Positions 33,791 through 44,871 of a stretch of DNA of 64,000 bases are shown piece after piece. Below the pieces are notes generated by a model. That model had not been told where the DNA came from, made no database searches, and worked only from the letters and a program-made list of their open reading frames with translations. The DNA is from Asterella californica (Eukaryota > Streptophyta > Marchantiopsida > Marchantiales > Aytoniaceae), in NCBI GenBank assembly GCA_036924285.1, contig JAYKYS010000012.1, positions 14,942,001-15,006,000 on the forward strand, written 5' to 3'. The position numbers were made by a program, and so were the translations under genes. Position 1 is the first letter of the stretch. The number at the start of each line of letters is the position of its first letter.

Positions 33791-34280
33791 CACAATGTGT
33801 ATGACATCGTCCATGTGTTGTGTATGTGTGATGTATCTCTGACAGCGATGTATGTTATGTAGCGATGTGTATGCGCACGACAGCTGTCACGTCAGTTTGG
33901 TACCTCGGCTAGGTTGACTGAGTGCAATGTGAATCTCGGTAAGACCGTTAGTGCCATTAGGACAAGTTGGTGAGAGTGCCCACTAGGGATATACTTCGCA
34001 GGTAGGGCTTGGAGACCTCAGTTCTTCAAGTTGAGTCTTCAAGCTCCTGGTTATGGTGGTAGTCTTAGTGCGTACAATTTGGATTCTCTACGAGCACAAA
34101 GTGGATTTGGCTCGACTGTAGTGATTGTGTAGTGTCTGTTGGCTTGGTGGAGTGAGTACATACCCGTTTATCATTGTGGTACACTTGTGTATGTGTATGA
34201 CATCGTCCATGTGTTGTGTGTATGTGTGATGTATCTCTGACAGCGATGTATGTTGTGTAGCGATGTGTATGCGCACGACA
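33791..34280 (+). repeat. LTR of the methyltransferase-element family
   Basis: Has the same order as the 3' LTR at 47340-47849, in the opposite orientation: a ~105-base GT-rich segment (X), GC, a ~290-base middle (Y, starting TGTCACGTCAG) and a second X ending GCGCACGACA. The first X lacks its first bases and there is no clear target duplication, so this is a 5'-trimmed solo LTR or the terminal fragment of a lost element. The Y part is diverged from the one in the full element. Confidence 0.7.
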
Positions 34281-35574
34281 CGGAGGACTGAAATCTAATG
34301 TCAAGATTATTGTAATAAACTTTATGAGGATGAACAAGAGAGTTTGTGGAATACTTTAAATGAGGAGAAATGATCTCTTACTTTCTTCGTTTTCTGGTCA
34401 TAGGTTGGAGATGAGTGCATCAAAGGAACCGAGGCACATCTCGATGTAAGACCGCACCAAAAGAAGAGATATGAGATAATATAGAATGTATATTAGGGAT
34501 ATTATTTCTTGTTGTAGGTCATGAGAGCAGCCAGAGTTATATCACGTGCATTACCCGTCGACAGTGTCACGTATCTCCCACAGACAAAAACTGTAGGTCA
34601 GGTGTGGAGATTGCCGTGAAAGCAAGTCGTGATAGTTGCTCGATCTATTAACACAGGTGCAGCATGAGAAGAAAACGGATTACACTTTAGTCATGCTTAT
34701 AGTCATGCATAGTCATCCTCTTCCGAGTTCGGATGAGGAGGAAATGCATGTAGGTTTAATTGAACACCTGCTTAAAATTATGTATTCATGAGTACAGTAC
34801 CCCGGACGTGTACCTTCTGAACCGCGAGAATCCAGTCTACACTTATGGGTTTTGTCCTGCTCTCTCTGTGTTTCCGGCATAATAGATAACGTCTATAGAA
34901 TATTTTAATTATTTATATCTACTTAGTATATATATTTTATTTAATACTATATAATTCTCTAATAACAAAAGGAGAACACAAGTTCCCCGAAGTTCAGTTT
35001 GCATGCATATTGTCACGGGTGGACGCTTGACAATCAGATAGTCCGTGAAAAAAAAAAAAAAGTCTGAAATCAAAAACAGCAGGTACCAACGTTTCTCTGG
35101 GACGAAGAAATGACACCCCTACTGTGCAGAGAGGGTGCAAGCAGGCTCCTGTTAGTAGTCATTCATGAATACTATAAATTGAACAAGTGCTAAAGTTCTT
35201 TGTTATTCCTCCTTCACTGGGGCATGGTTGCGGACCTTGTCTGGATCTTATTTATTCACCTCTTCTATTTGAAGATGAAAAAGAGCAACAAGCTTCATTT
35301 ATTATTTATTTATTTATTTTAATTTTCAATCAGTGAAGGTTAAATAATAAATTAATATTTAAAGTGAATTAATGAACTATAGTTTTGGAACTGTGTGAAC
35401 CAGTCAAGAAATTTGTTATCGACAGGCGCGAGTGTTCTTACAGAGGCGCGGGTGTACCTAGATTTTGAAATTATATGTTCGAGAATTTTCTTGAATAATA
35501 ATTCCAAAACCCTTCTGGAATTTGCTTTACGTTACCAGGAGATTTGTAGAGGTGTATGGAATGTATCTACTTCT
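34281..35574. other. AT-rich region, no gene seen
   Basis: Contains a diverged member of the double-hairpin repeat (34746-34885, with the CTTATGGGTTTTGTCCTGCT block), a 14-base poly-A run at 35048-35061 and TTTA-type simple repeats at 35300-35325. No ORF with recognisable content. Confidence 0.55.
34746..34885 (+). repeat. Double-hairpin repeat, degenerate copy
   Basis: GCATGTAGGTTTAATTGAAC followed by CCCCGGACGTGTACCTTCTG and ACTTATGGGTTTTGTCCTG aligns with the better copies at 35588-35810 and 36128-36350, but the hairpin arms no longer pair well. Confidence 0.5.
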
Positions 35575-36655
35575 CTATGTATCGACTTCCTTGCATATTC
35601 ACCTCCTCCATCGGAAGATGGAGGACGTAAATATGCAAGGAGTTTAATTTAATACCTAACCCTTCCGGCAGGAAGGGTTAGGTATTAAATTAAACTAAGT
35701 ATATATTAGTGTATTAAAGAGTGTACATTCCCGGTCTTGTATGTTTTGAAGCGCAGCACTCTGGCCAAGCTTTATGGGTTATCTCCTACTCTCCCTGTGT
35801 TTATAAGTATTTCTAAAAATATAAATTAAATAATAAATTTTATTTATTTATTTATTTATTTATATAAATAAATAATATTTTGATTTATATTCTATAATCT
35901 GGTGCGTCTGGTACTATTTTCTGTTTGACATGCCCCCGAATGACTTTTTTTTTTTTTTACATGCAAGGAAGTGAACAATCTGTTAATAAATAAACAGTGG
36001 ACTGGACAAAGCTGGCGTTGCAGTCTGGAATGAGACATGCTGACTAAGAGAGAGAAAAAATATTTTTACATGTTTGTCTTTTTCCTCTACACGGCCATAA
36101 GTACGCTTTGGATGCATATTCAGACTTCCTTGCATTATCACTGCTTCCAAGTTCGGAAGCAGTGATAATGCAAGGACAGTTTAATTTAATACCTAACCCT
36201 TCCTGCAGGAAGGGTTAGGTATTAAATTAAACTGAGTATATTTTAGTGTATTTAAAGAGTGTACACTCCCGGTCTTATATGTTTTGAAGCGCAGCACTCT
36301 GGCCAAGCTTTATGGGTTATTTCCTACTCTCCCCGTGTTTCTAGGCATTTCTAAAAATAGAAATTAAATAATTTATATTATATTATATTATATTATATTA
36401 TATATAATACTTTAATGTATATTCTATAATCTGGTGCGTCTGGTACTATTTTCTGTTTGACATGCCCCGGATGATTTTTTATTTTTTTTGCATGCAAGGA
36501 AGTGATAATACAATCTGTTAATAAAGCAGTGCAGTGGACAAAGCTGGCGTTGCAGTCTGGAACGAGAGAGAGAAAAAATTAAATTTTACACGTTTGTCTT
36601 TTTCCTCCGCTTTCCTATTTGTGCACTTTGGATGCATATTTGGGCTGCTCGGCAC
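35575..36655 (+). repeat. Two tandem units (~530 bp each) with double hairpins
   Basis: Unit 1 (about 35575-36117) and unit 2 (about 36118-36655) share in order: hairpin 1, hairpin 2, a conserved block with TTTTGAAGCGCAGCACTCTG and CAAGCTTTATGGGTTAT, an AT simple repeat, CTGGTGCGTCTGGTACTATT, TTGACATGCCCC, and CAAAGCTGGCGTTGCAGTCT. Hairpin 2 has perfect 25-base arms in both units: 35642-35666/35671-35695 (loop GGCA) and 36179-36203/36208-36232 (loop TGCA). Hairpin 1 is 35588-35641 and 36128-36175; the latter has perfect 21-base arms. No coding sequence. Confidence 0.85.
35840..35870. repeat. (TTTA)n simple repeat
   Basis: Tandem TTTA in unit 1; the same position in unit 2 (36375-36402) is a TATTA-type repeat instead, so the slot is a fast-changing microsatellite. 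Confidence 0.8.
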
Positions 36656-37861
36656 TTCGCTTCCAGGAACTTCATTCCAACCCATAACACATTATTGGCA
36701 GGCGTTCCTGTTGTCTTTTCACCATTTTGGGTTCTACTTGCTCTTTCACTTTATATTTGAAGTGTTAAAATATATCCGAAATCAACAATCTATAAACATT
36801 AGCATGCATTAAAGTGTAATATCTAAATATTGCTGCCATAAATGAAGGAATGGATTGATGGTCATTAACCAACTTTCTTAAATATATTTTCATTAACACT
36901 CTTTAAATGTTCCAAAATCAATTACAGGAATATCTACGTGGTTAACACAGGCTGAACCAATACACTGTGATGAAATAAAAGCCATCACCATCCACCTCAG
37001 ATCTTATATGTCATAAACATATGTGATCTTATATGTCATAAACCACTCTTTAGCAAATGTTAGGGGCGAGCATGCAGATAAAGGGGTGAGGGCCAGTTGA
37101 AAATGTGCATCTTCAGAAGTATAATCAAAACTGTAAGAAAACAACCGAAAGAAATATTGAAACTAACCCGAACGTGAAGTAAATCGGCAAGTTTTATAAC
37201 TTTACCGGCTGGTGTATTCTGGAAATGCAATTAAATACCGGGAAAAACCTGTTTTCTCCAAAAACCTCCCGAACACTGCTTCGTAGTGTGATTTATCTGG
37301 TACTTTAAACACCTTACACACCTTGTTGTTTCTTCATAGGGCAATGCAACCTTAGGGCTAGGACTCCAAAGAGACTAAGAGTGTAATGTAAGAAATATTT
37401 ATGACAAGAGAAAAGTGACCGAAAGCGATGATTAAGATGAAAGGAATAAGATAAAAGGATTTAAGTATATTAAGTATATCAACTTACGTATTTATGAGCG
37501 TATGCACTGTCGAATATCAACACCCTACATCAGTATTGAATATTTCCAAACCAGTTCTTTTGAGGATAAAAGACGGCTCACTAATATCAGTCGCTCAGCA
37601 GAATAGTTAGAAAATAATGTCTTAAACCGAGAACAATGAATATGCATCCAAAACGAACCGCCGCCAGGGGAGAGAGGACAAGGACAAGCAGGGAAGACGC
37701 GGTGGCGTTCGAAGAAGCTAAACTCTTCTTCCTTGCATGCTGGATGAACTCCGGGAATTTTTGTTTGTTTAATATTATCGATAATATATATATATATATG
37801 TTAAATATAATATATATACTACATAAGTATAAATAATCAAAATATTTTATAAAATTTATCT
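36656..37861. other. AT-rich region, no gene seen
   Basis: Low GC with an (AT)n run at about 37783-37800. Scattered short ORFs show no recognisable domain. Confidence 0.5.
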
Positions 37862-38095
37862 GTTAGTCTATGTCTAGAAACACGGAGAGAGTAGAAGATA
37901 ACCCATAAGACTTGACTCGAATGCCTCGCTTCAGAACGTACAAATCTGAGAATCCACTTCAGAACGTAAATTAATATACACTGAGTTTAATTTAATATCT
38001 AATCTTTCTTGCCAGAAGAAATAAGTATTAAATTAATCTCCTGCATATTTGCCTCCTCTATCGGAAGGTGGAGGAAGTGAATATGCAAGGAAGTC
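37862..38095 (-). repeat. Double-hairpin repeat, inverted copy
   Basis: The conserved block is found reversed at about 37870-37935 (AACCCATAAGACTTGACTCG), followed by hairpin 2 (37984-38037) and hairpin 1 (about 38041-38093, GCATATTTGCCTCCTC / GGTGGAGGAAGTGAATATGC). The arms are imperfect but clearly still pair. Confidence 0.7.
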
Positions 38096-38524
38096 AGATA
38101 TTCATGAATATGAATACTAGACATTTCGTGCTTAACACTCACAATTTCTCTAGCGTGTACTGGGGTTCTTGCTTCGTTCATACATTAGTGCTTTTGTAAG
38201 TCCGATTGTTTCTTATAAATTATCGTACCTGTAGGTATATTAAAGGATATCTATAATACACATCACTTTTGCGTATCCCGATCCGGTAAGGGTCTTGGAG
38301 TCTTCTTCTCTGACCCAGTTTATCATCCACTGCTGTGACGAACGTTTCAATCACGTCACTTTCACCACTCTATCCACAACATGATAAGCTTGTCAGAACT
38401 CTGGACATGATAATATTTGTCAGCGAAGCTTGGCTAGTTATTTGGAGGATTTTTTCTATTTCTCCTGTATGGTACATGTTTCTTCATTTCGCAGTTCATA
38501 CGTCCATGGTTGAATTTTCCTTTC

Positions 38525-38986
38525 CGTCAAACCTCGTTATAGTCACACACTTGGTTACCTTGTATTTTGCGACTATAACGCTTAGTGACTGTAAATTTAT
38601 AGTTATACTATTGAATGAAAAGTATAAATGAGATTACATGTATATAAGCACTTTAATGAAGAACATTTGCAAATGTGACTATCAAAACTAGAGTTAGGAT
38701 AAAGAATAAATAAATGTGAATATTGTCTAGAGTGTCATGAACAATGAGAAACAATGTCTCACCAATGAAAGCAAGAAAAAAGGGGGTATTTGTGTAAGAA
38801 CAAATTTTCTGTGAAGACATTGAAGGTTATTTTGTAATAATCATATTTCTTTGTAATAATATGTTTATATATGATGTGATAGTGACTATAACGGATTAAA
38901 TTTATAAAAGATGAGATATCATCATTTTCATGATGACTATAATGCAATTTGTGACTATACCGAGTGTGAGTTTAACGAGGTTTCAC
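38525..38986. repeat. pogo-like MITE
   Basis: About 460 bases bounded by inverted ends: GTCAAACCTCGTTATAGTCA on the left and, reading in from the right on the minus strand, GTGAAACCTCGTTAAACTCA. Sub-terminal CGACTATAACG / GTGACTATAACGG motifs repeat inside both ends. The AAACCTCGTTATA end is characteristic of pogo-type Tc1/mariner elements. There is no transposase, so it is a non-autonomous miniature. The expected TA duplication is visible on the right only. Confidence 0.6.
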
Positions 38987-39743
38987 TATTCACGATAGAG
39001 AACATTTTCAGACTACTTATAAGACGTTTTAATTTTACTCTCTATTTTGACTAAAATTTACGAATACTGGTTGATCAGAGAGGAATCTTTAAGAACCAGT
39101 TGAAACGTGAGAATTTAGACTACATTTTCACAAGCATTTCCACAAGTCATGCTGTTCATTTCTTTATTACATTTACATTTTTTCATGTGGGAACTCGAAT
39201 CCATTCTTTATTTTGAAGTTTGTATATGATTGGACATGGGAACATTAAATGTAAGATTAGTGCAACACGACTCTCGTAGGATAGCCTTTACACCCAAGAA
39301 CGACTTCAGTTTGCCTTAGGCCGTGGCTCAAACATATGAATGTGGAAATACGGTCATTTCTTTTCTCCCACCATGGTTAACATCTTGGTACTTATGTCTA
39401 CATGTGCAGTAATAAGATGTAAACCTTGCTCCTAACGAAAAGAACTTGGTTCCTACGTCTTCTTGAGGGCATGACGAATCTCCAAATAATCTGATATATA
39501 TATTATTGATTGAGGGTCTATAGCCTCTCTCTGTAATAATGTTTACATTGGTGCATCAAAAGTTATAGAAATCCTTTTTCTTTTACCGGAATCACTAAAT
39601 TCGGAGGTCTGATTTTGCATAGGGATGATCCTCTATAAGCTTTGATATGTACTGGAACCGACGGTCCATGATACACACCAAATCTTGGTCGACTAGCCGA
39701 GTGAATTAGTGTCCTCATACATCCACACAATCAGGGATGAGGG
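38987..39743. other. AT-rich region, no gene seen
   Basis: No ORF with recognisable content, no RNA gene and no homology to other parts of the window noticed. Confidence 0.5.
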
Positions 39744-39846
39744 ATTGCATATTCGCCCCTTGATTGGAAGAGGTAAATATACAAAGGTTTAAATTTATTT
39801 CCTAATTCTTCTATCGAAAAAGGTTAAGTAATAAATCAACATTTCA
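39744..39846 (+). repeat. Double-hairpin repeat, diverged copy
   Basis: GCATATTCGCCCCTTGATTG with its partner GGAAGAGGTAAATATAC, then GGTTTAAATTTATTTCCTAA ... GGTTAAGTAATAAATCAAC. Order and arms match the other copies with mismatches. A short partial copy of hairpin 2 (TTTAATTTATTACCTAACCC) occurs at about 40409-40435. Confidence 0.6.
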
Positions 39847-40060
39847 TAGATGTATCCGGTTGGCGATCAACAGCTTGTATATATATTTTGGAGAGTGTAT
39901 CTATCTATACTTCTCTTATGATTTATATATAGTTCTTCTCGTGTTTCCAAGTTTAGCTAACAGTTATAAATACATGATTTTTCTTATCAGTTTGATATAT
40001 GACTTTTGTTTAACACTAATTTATTTTCCTGATAACAGCAAGCGAGAAAAAGTTCCCTGA

Positions 40061-40843
40061 AGTATATCTTACATACATGTTCACTCTATATGTCAGTTCG
40101 ATAGAAGACAAGGGTTATCATTATACTTTGTATAAGAGTTTTGATATCTCTAGTCTACAAGGAGGTTTTTTGGAGGATCCACCACACTTCCATTTAAATA
40201 TGCATGCAAGATCAACTTTGGGGAACTTTTGCTCCAGAAAAGATAAATATTATGTGAAAAATCCATATTAAGTTGATAGGAAAAAATAATTTATCTTTAA
40301 ATATCAAATGATGATTGCACCTAGAGTTACAAATATCTAGATCCATAAGAGGACATAAGTATTTTTGAAAACTACCTATCTGAGAGACTATTCAAAAACA
40401 TGCATAAATTTAATTTATTACCTAACCCTATCATCGAAGAACCCAACTTCTTTGAACAGATAATTTATCCCGAGGTTGATTGTGTCTGTCCCTGGAAGAG
40501 TGTCACGACTAACCTAGACACGACTCCCTGAAACTTGGAAATATCCTGAAAGAGCTATACTATTCTCTCCCAGAACTTCCCTGACGGAATTGGACTTCTC
40601 CTTATCATTCGTGTAGACATAACTCCTTGAATCACAACTTCTTTCCTATCTTGACTAGGTAAGTGTGAAGCCTTGATTTTTCATTTTTGTTAATTAACTG
40701 ATTAGTTGTAAAGTAAATAAGAAGAATAGGTAGTAGAAAATAGGAGATAGAAGTAGAATAGTGTTAATTAGAAATTTAGTGATGAAGATATGTTCTTGAA
40801 GAATCAATTGAAGTTGTGAAGTCAGTTTGGATGGAAATTCATC
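40061..40843. other. AT-rich region before element F1, no gene seen
   Basis: Includes the partial hairpin-2 copy near 40409. No 5' LTR matching 42939-43755 could be found here. Confidence 0.45.
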
Positions 40844-42930
40844 ATGGATAGAAATTCATCATGGATGGATTCTTCGGATGAAGAGCTTTCTAACGATATG
40901 TTGTGCGAGATAAACGGAGTCCAAATGACGAAGTTACTAACGACTGAAGAATCGATGAAGTCAGTGAGAAATGGCTCCTTTGTACTTCGGCTGACGAAGA
41001 ACTTCGGTGGAACAGCAAAACTCTAACTACAGCACGTGTGCTTAAGGCCATGACGATGTATAAGAGCAACGAGTTAGATCATTTGTCGTATTGCATCAAC
41101 AGTGTTAGGAAAAGTGGAAGGACTTGTAGAAGTTTATTGACGAAGAAGCTTATCTTCGGCGAAGACAATTTACAAGAAGAAATTTCTTTCTTCACACTCT
41201 ACTTCCTTCTTCGTACTTCACTCTCAACTTCGTTCTCTACTTCATTCTTATGTGAATGTGCGGGACGCAGAAATCCAAGCCACCTCGACTTCGAATGCTA
41301 GACGTGAACTACGTCGATCTTCACCGGTATGAGAAGGATCTTGAACATGAGTTTGTCATTCTTTCTCCTACCCTGGTGGTCGATGGTACCGGCAAAGCTG
41401 GTACAAGAGCTGCACGTGTGTAGAGAACATCTTTCCAATGAACCCTACGGAAGACATGAGAACTGGACCGATGAGAATTGATCCTTTGTCTTGAGATTCG
41501 ATGAAACGGAGAAGGACGGAGATCTTCTCTTCGACAACACTTCATCACATATACCAATGGAGGCGGTACGAAGTTTTCTTAGGCTGTTCTAGGAGCATAA
41601 GAGAGAAATGATTATCGCACCGACGACTTCCTCAATGCGAAGAAGAGAGGTGGAGGACGTGATCAAGACGATTTTCAGACTGTAGAGGACCACCTACATG
41701 TCGAATTGACAGATTCACTTCATCAAAGAACTCTTCATCAGAAAACGAGCGCACTAAGCGAGGATCCTTCATCGACATGTGTAGAAGTTATGGACTGAAG
41801 ATGACATGGTCTACATCGGTGCCTTCATATCAGTTTTTGACATGGGCATGGGCTGCTGACCGAAGAAGTTGGGCTCATCGATCAAGCGGAGGAAGATGAT
41901 CATGGTCGAGCCAACTCCATAGAGAAACGTACATATGGAGAAGCAGTTCGATGAAGTCACGGACGAAGAAGTAGCTACCGAAGAAGTGACTATAGCGACA
42001 ACTACCAAGAAACCTGAGATCGTCAACTTGGACGAAGATGAAGATGTTGAGGAGATTGCAACACCAATTCGAATAGGAGACCAAAGAAAGATCTTAGGGA
42101 ATACACCAAGATCAACGTCATCCACTTCGAGGAAGAAGATGAAGAGCAAGTGAATTGTGTGCGTTGAAAGAGATAATCATAAAGGAGTTGGTATGGAGAC
42201 CAAGGACACCATGTCGAAGTACCATGACGAAGTACTTATAGGAAGTAGTGGTACCTCTACTCTTCACCTTGGAGAGTAATCGAGGAATGAACGAGCAGGT
42301 TGTCGAACGACAACTGAACTTAGTTGAGCTTGTCTAGATGATGAACTTCAGATGAGAAAACTGACTGGAGGAGAAAGAGAACCTGCAAGCTGCAGTCTTG
42401 GCGTTGAAGAGGGAGAACACTGCGAAGTCTGAAGAAATTCATAGATTGACTTCGGAGCAGGAAGAACTACATCATCAAAAGGACGGAATACGGGAAAGAG
42501 TACGAGGAGGAAAAAGAAAGAGCTGATTGAGATGAGACAACAACGAGATCGATGCCAAGACATTGTAGCCGAGATGACGAAGGAGATCAAGGATTTGAAG
42601 ACAAAGTGTACTTCGATAGAAGAGCAAGCTGCGTGTCCTTGTAACAGAGTCGAGCTGACATTGAAGAACTACTTTGTCATCGACTTGGATACTCCGGAGC
42701 TGAGGATTCTTCAGCAAATTAGATAGGAGTTAGACGTAGTAGATGTAGAGAGTTCTTCGAATGAACAACCGAGTAGCTAGACTAGGCCAGAGGGTAGTGT
42801 GAGAACTTCGTGAGATTAGAGCGATTGTGGAGTTCTCGGTTAGCGAGATAGCTATGGACTTAGCGTTAGGTTCATGTGTTGTTCTTAGTGTCGTTTCAGG
42901 CGTATGACCTTCATCGAACAGTACCAATAT
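40844..42930 (+). pseudogene. Element F1 coding region, decayed coiled-coil protein
   Basis: Starts MDRNSSWMDSSDEELSNDML from ATG 40844 and breaks repeatedly. Readable pieces downstream are IHFIKELFIRKR, TEDDMVYIGAFISVFDMGMG (about 41790-41850), an acidic patch (EVATEEVTIATTTKKPEIVN, DEDEDVEEIATPIRIGD) and the heptad region at 42310-42720 (MTKEIKDLKTKC, DTPELRILQQIR) that matches F2. No pol motif. The N-terminal domain plus coiled-coil plan resembles family A but I see no sequence identity. Function unknown. Confidence 0.45.
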
Positions 42931-42938
42931 TCATCCTA

Positions 42939-43755
42939 CTTGTTAGGAAGTAAGATCCGCCATCTTTGGGTGAAGTTGTATTAAAAAGTTGTGTTGTTTG
43001 TTTTCAGTACCTCTATGTGTTTGTTATTTGGATTTCTATTTTCTGAAGTTTACGGAGTCATTGTGTATTTGTTTTCTTCATAGTTTTACCTACGAAGTTT
43101 TGTAGTGTGTTGTGATAAGAGTTAGTCTGAGTGACAAAGTTCTTGTCAGTTACAACAGAAATCAAAGTAAGAAGTTTCTGACGAATTCTGAGAACAAACC
43201 AGCAACTACGAAGTTAGTTTACTGCGAAGTAGTTTTAGGACGTAGTTACTTTGGAGAAAGTGTTCTTCTTAAGAACTATCTTTGTGGTGAAGTTCTTCTT
43301 AGGAAACAGTTCAGAAGGAGTGTACCTCGTACTTCAATAGAAGAAGAGTCTTCTTCGTCAAAGTTTTTGAGAACAGTAGTAGTGAAGATAACTTAGTGTG
43401 AAGATACTTAGCATTTATGGTGATAGAAGCTACTTAGTAGCACTTCAGCAGTACTTCTCTGTTGGGACTTGTTATCCGTGGCTCGGTATTCTTGTTGTTT
43501 ATCTTTTTCTTGAGGTCCTTGACCTGTTTAGTATCTGTTATGTTATTTGTCAAGATTATCAACTCCGTCTTGTTGGATAGACTTGAGTTTGATATCTATC
43601 GGGACTGATTTCTACCCGTGAGAATAAAAGATAACCATAAAGAATCATCTTTATCACTTGTTTACTACATTTGGATGATATTTACTTACATCTCTTTGGA
43701 TTTGCTCCTTGTTTTATTATTTTTGAGCATCTTTTGGTTTTCTTATGTGTTACAG
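42939..43755 (+). repeat. 3' LTR of element F1
   Basis: TGTTAGGAAGTAAGATCC ... TTATGTGTTACA, collinear with the reverse complement of 28128-28905. It has TG/CA ends. No matching 5' copy lies in the window, so the element is 5'-truncated or its 5' LTR is unrecognisable. Confidence 0.6.
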
Positions 43756-44168
43756 TAAGAAGGTTACTCTTGTGGAACACCGATCTTCCTGAATCATCTC
43801 TTCCATGTGTGATCTCTTTCTTCATTTTCCTCTTCTCATTGACTGATTCTCCTGTGGATCTCTTCCTTGGTTGGATTTCCAAGGTGATCAATTCATGATG
43901 GAACACCTTGGGTGATTCATGAATCTTCTACGGATAAACCCTGGACCTCTCCATGGTTACTCGGAGAGTTCACTCTATGTACTGTAGAGTTAACAAAGGA
44001 TTTTCTTTCCCTGTTGGCGCTTCGTGACTCCGGCTTAACTATTTTCTCTTCAAGGAAATCCTCAACTCTTCCCTGAACTAAGTCGTGGTCACCTCTGGTC
44101 TTGACAATGATGTTGACAAAACATACTCAACACACACACACAATCACACTCGTACACAATAGATATGC
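43756..44168. other. Unassigned region
   Basis: No ORF of note. A short CA-type simple repeat lies at about 44130-44150. Confidence 0.4.
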
Positions 44169-44466
44169 TGGTATGCCGACTCCTGATCCTCAGGAAGATT
44201 TTCTAATATTGATTTGCAGTATACAACTTTGACGAGTGTTTGCTCTTATTCCTTGGGGGACTACTCCTAATACTAGTATGCTGACTCTTGATCCTCAGAA
44301 GGATTTTCTAATATTGAGGAGTGTTTGCTCTTATTCCCTGGAGGACTAGTCCTAACACGGGTATGCTGACTCTTGATCCTCAGAAGGATTTTCTAATATT
44401 GATTTGAAGTATACAACTTTGACGAGTGTCTACGCCTATCCTCTAGAGGACTGCTCCTAACACTGG
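44169..44466 (+). repeat. Three tandem units of ~85-107 bp
   Basis: Each unit starts GTATGCYGACTCYTGATCCT and ends with GGACT followed by CTCCTAA or TCCTAAC. Units begin near 44170, 44275 and 44361. The middle one lacks ~21 bases (TTTGAAGTATACAACTTTGA region) that the outer two have. Non-coding. Confidence 0.85.
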
Positions 44467-44871
44467 TGTCTGAATTGACTAGGGACATCAGTCTAAATAG
44501 CCTATGCAATCTTAATTTTCTAACTAAATTCCAGTGATAGCGACCGTGGGTTGTCCTTCCATGGTGCTAGTCGTTCAATCTAATTATAATACACTAACCC
44601 TATGTATATGAATGTACCAACAACTCCTTCCTTAACATAAGTAGGGTCGTTCTCTCTGTCTTCTTGCCACCGCCGTCACGAGTCTTTACATGACGAGACC
44701 TACCATGATTCTGGTCCTTACATAGATCTTAGATCAAGGATCAAGACAGACGTTTGACATGTCTATGACATAGCTCCACAGTAAAATATTTGTTTGTCTC
44801 GGACAAACCTTTACTTCCTCTTGTACGAATAAGCCTTCATGGCATTTCAGAACTATGCTTCTTGGCTCCGG
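44467..44871. other. Left flank of element C, unassigned
   Basis: No recognisable gene or repeat. It ends with CCGG (44868-44871), the target duplication of element C. Confidence 0.45.

Noticed and set aside
34065..34337. Minus-strand 90-codon ORF rich in His/Thr
   Set aside because: Produced by the GTGTATG-type repeat of the LTR X segment; not a gene.
35588..36232. CRISPR-like array
   Set aside because: Only two long units with hairpins, no regular short repeats and spacers, and a eukaryotic retroelement context.
38335..38631. 98-codon hydrophobic ORF suggesting a membrane protein
   Set aside because: AT-rich chance frame that runs into the pogo-like MITE end; no homologous copy or start context.
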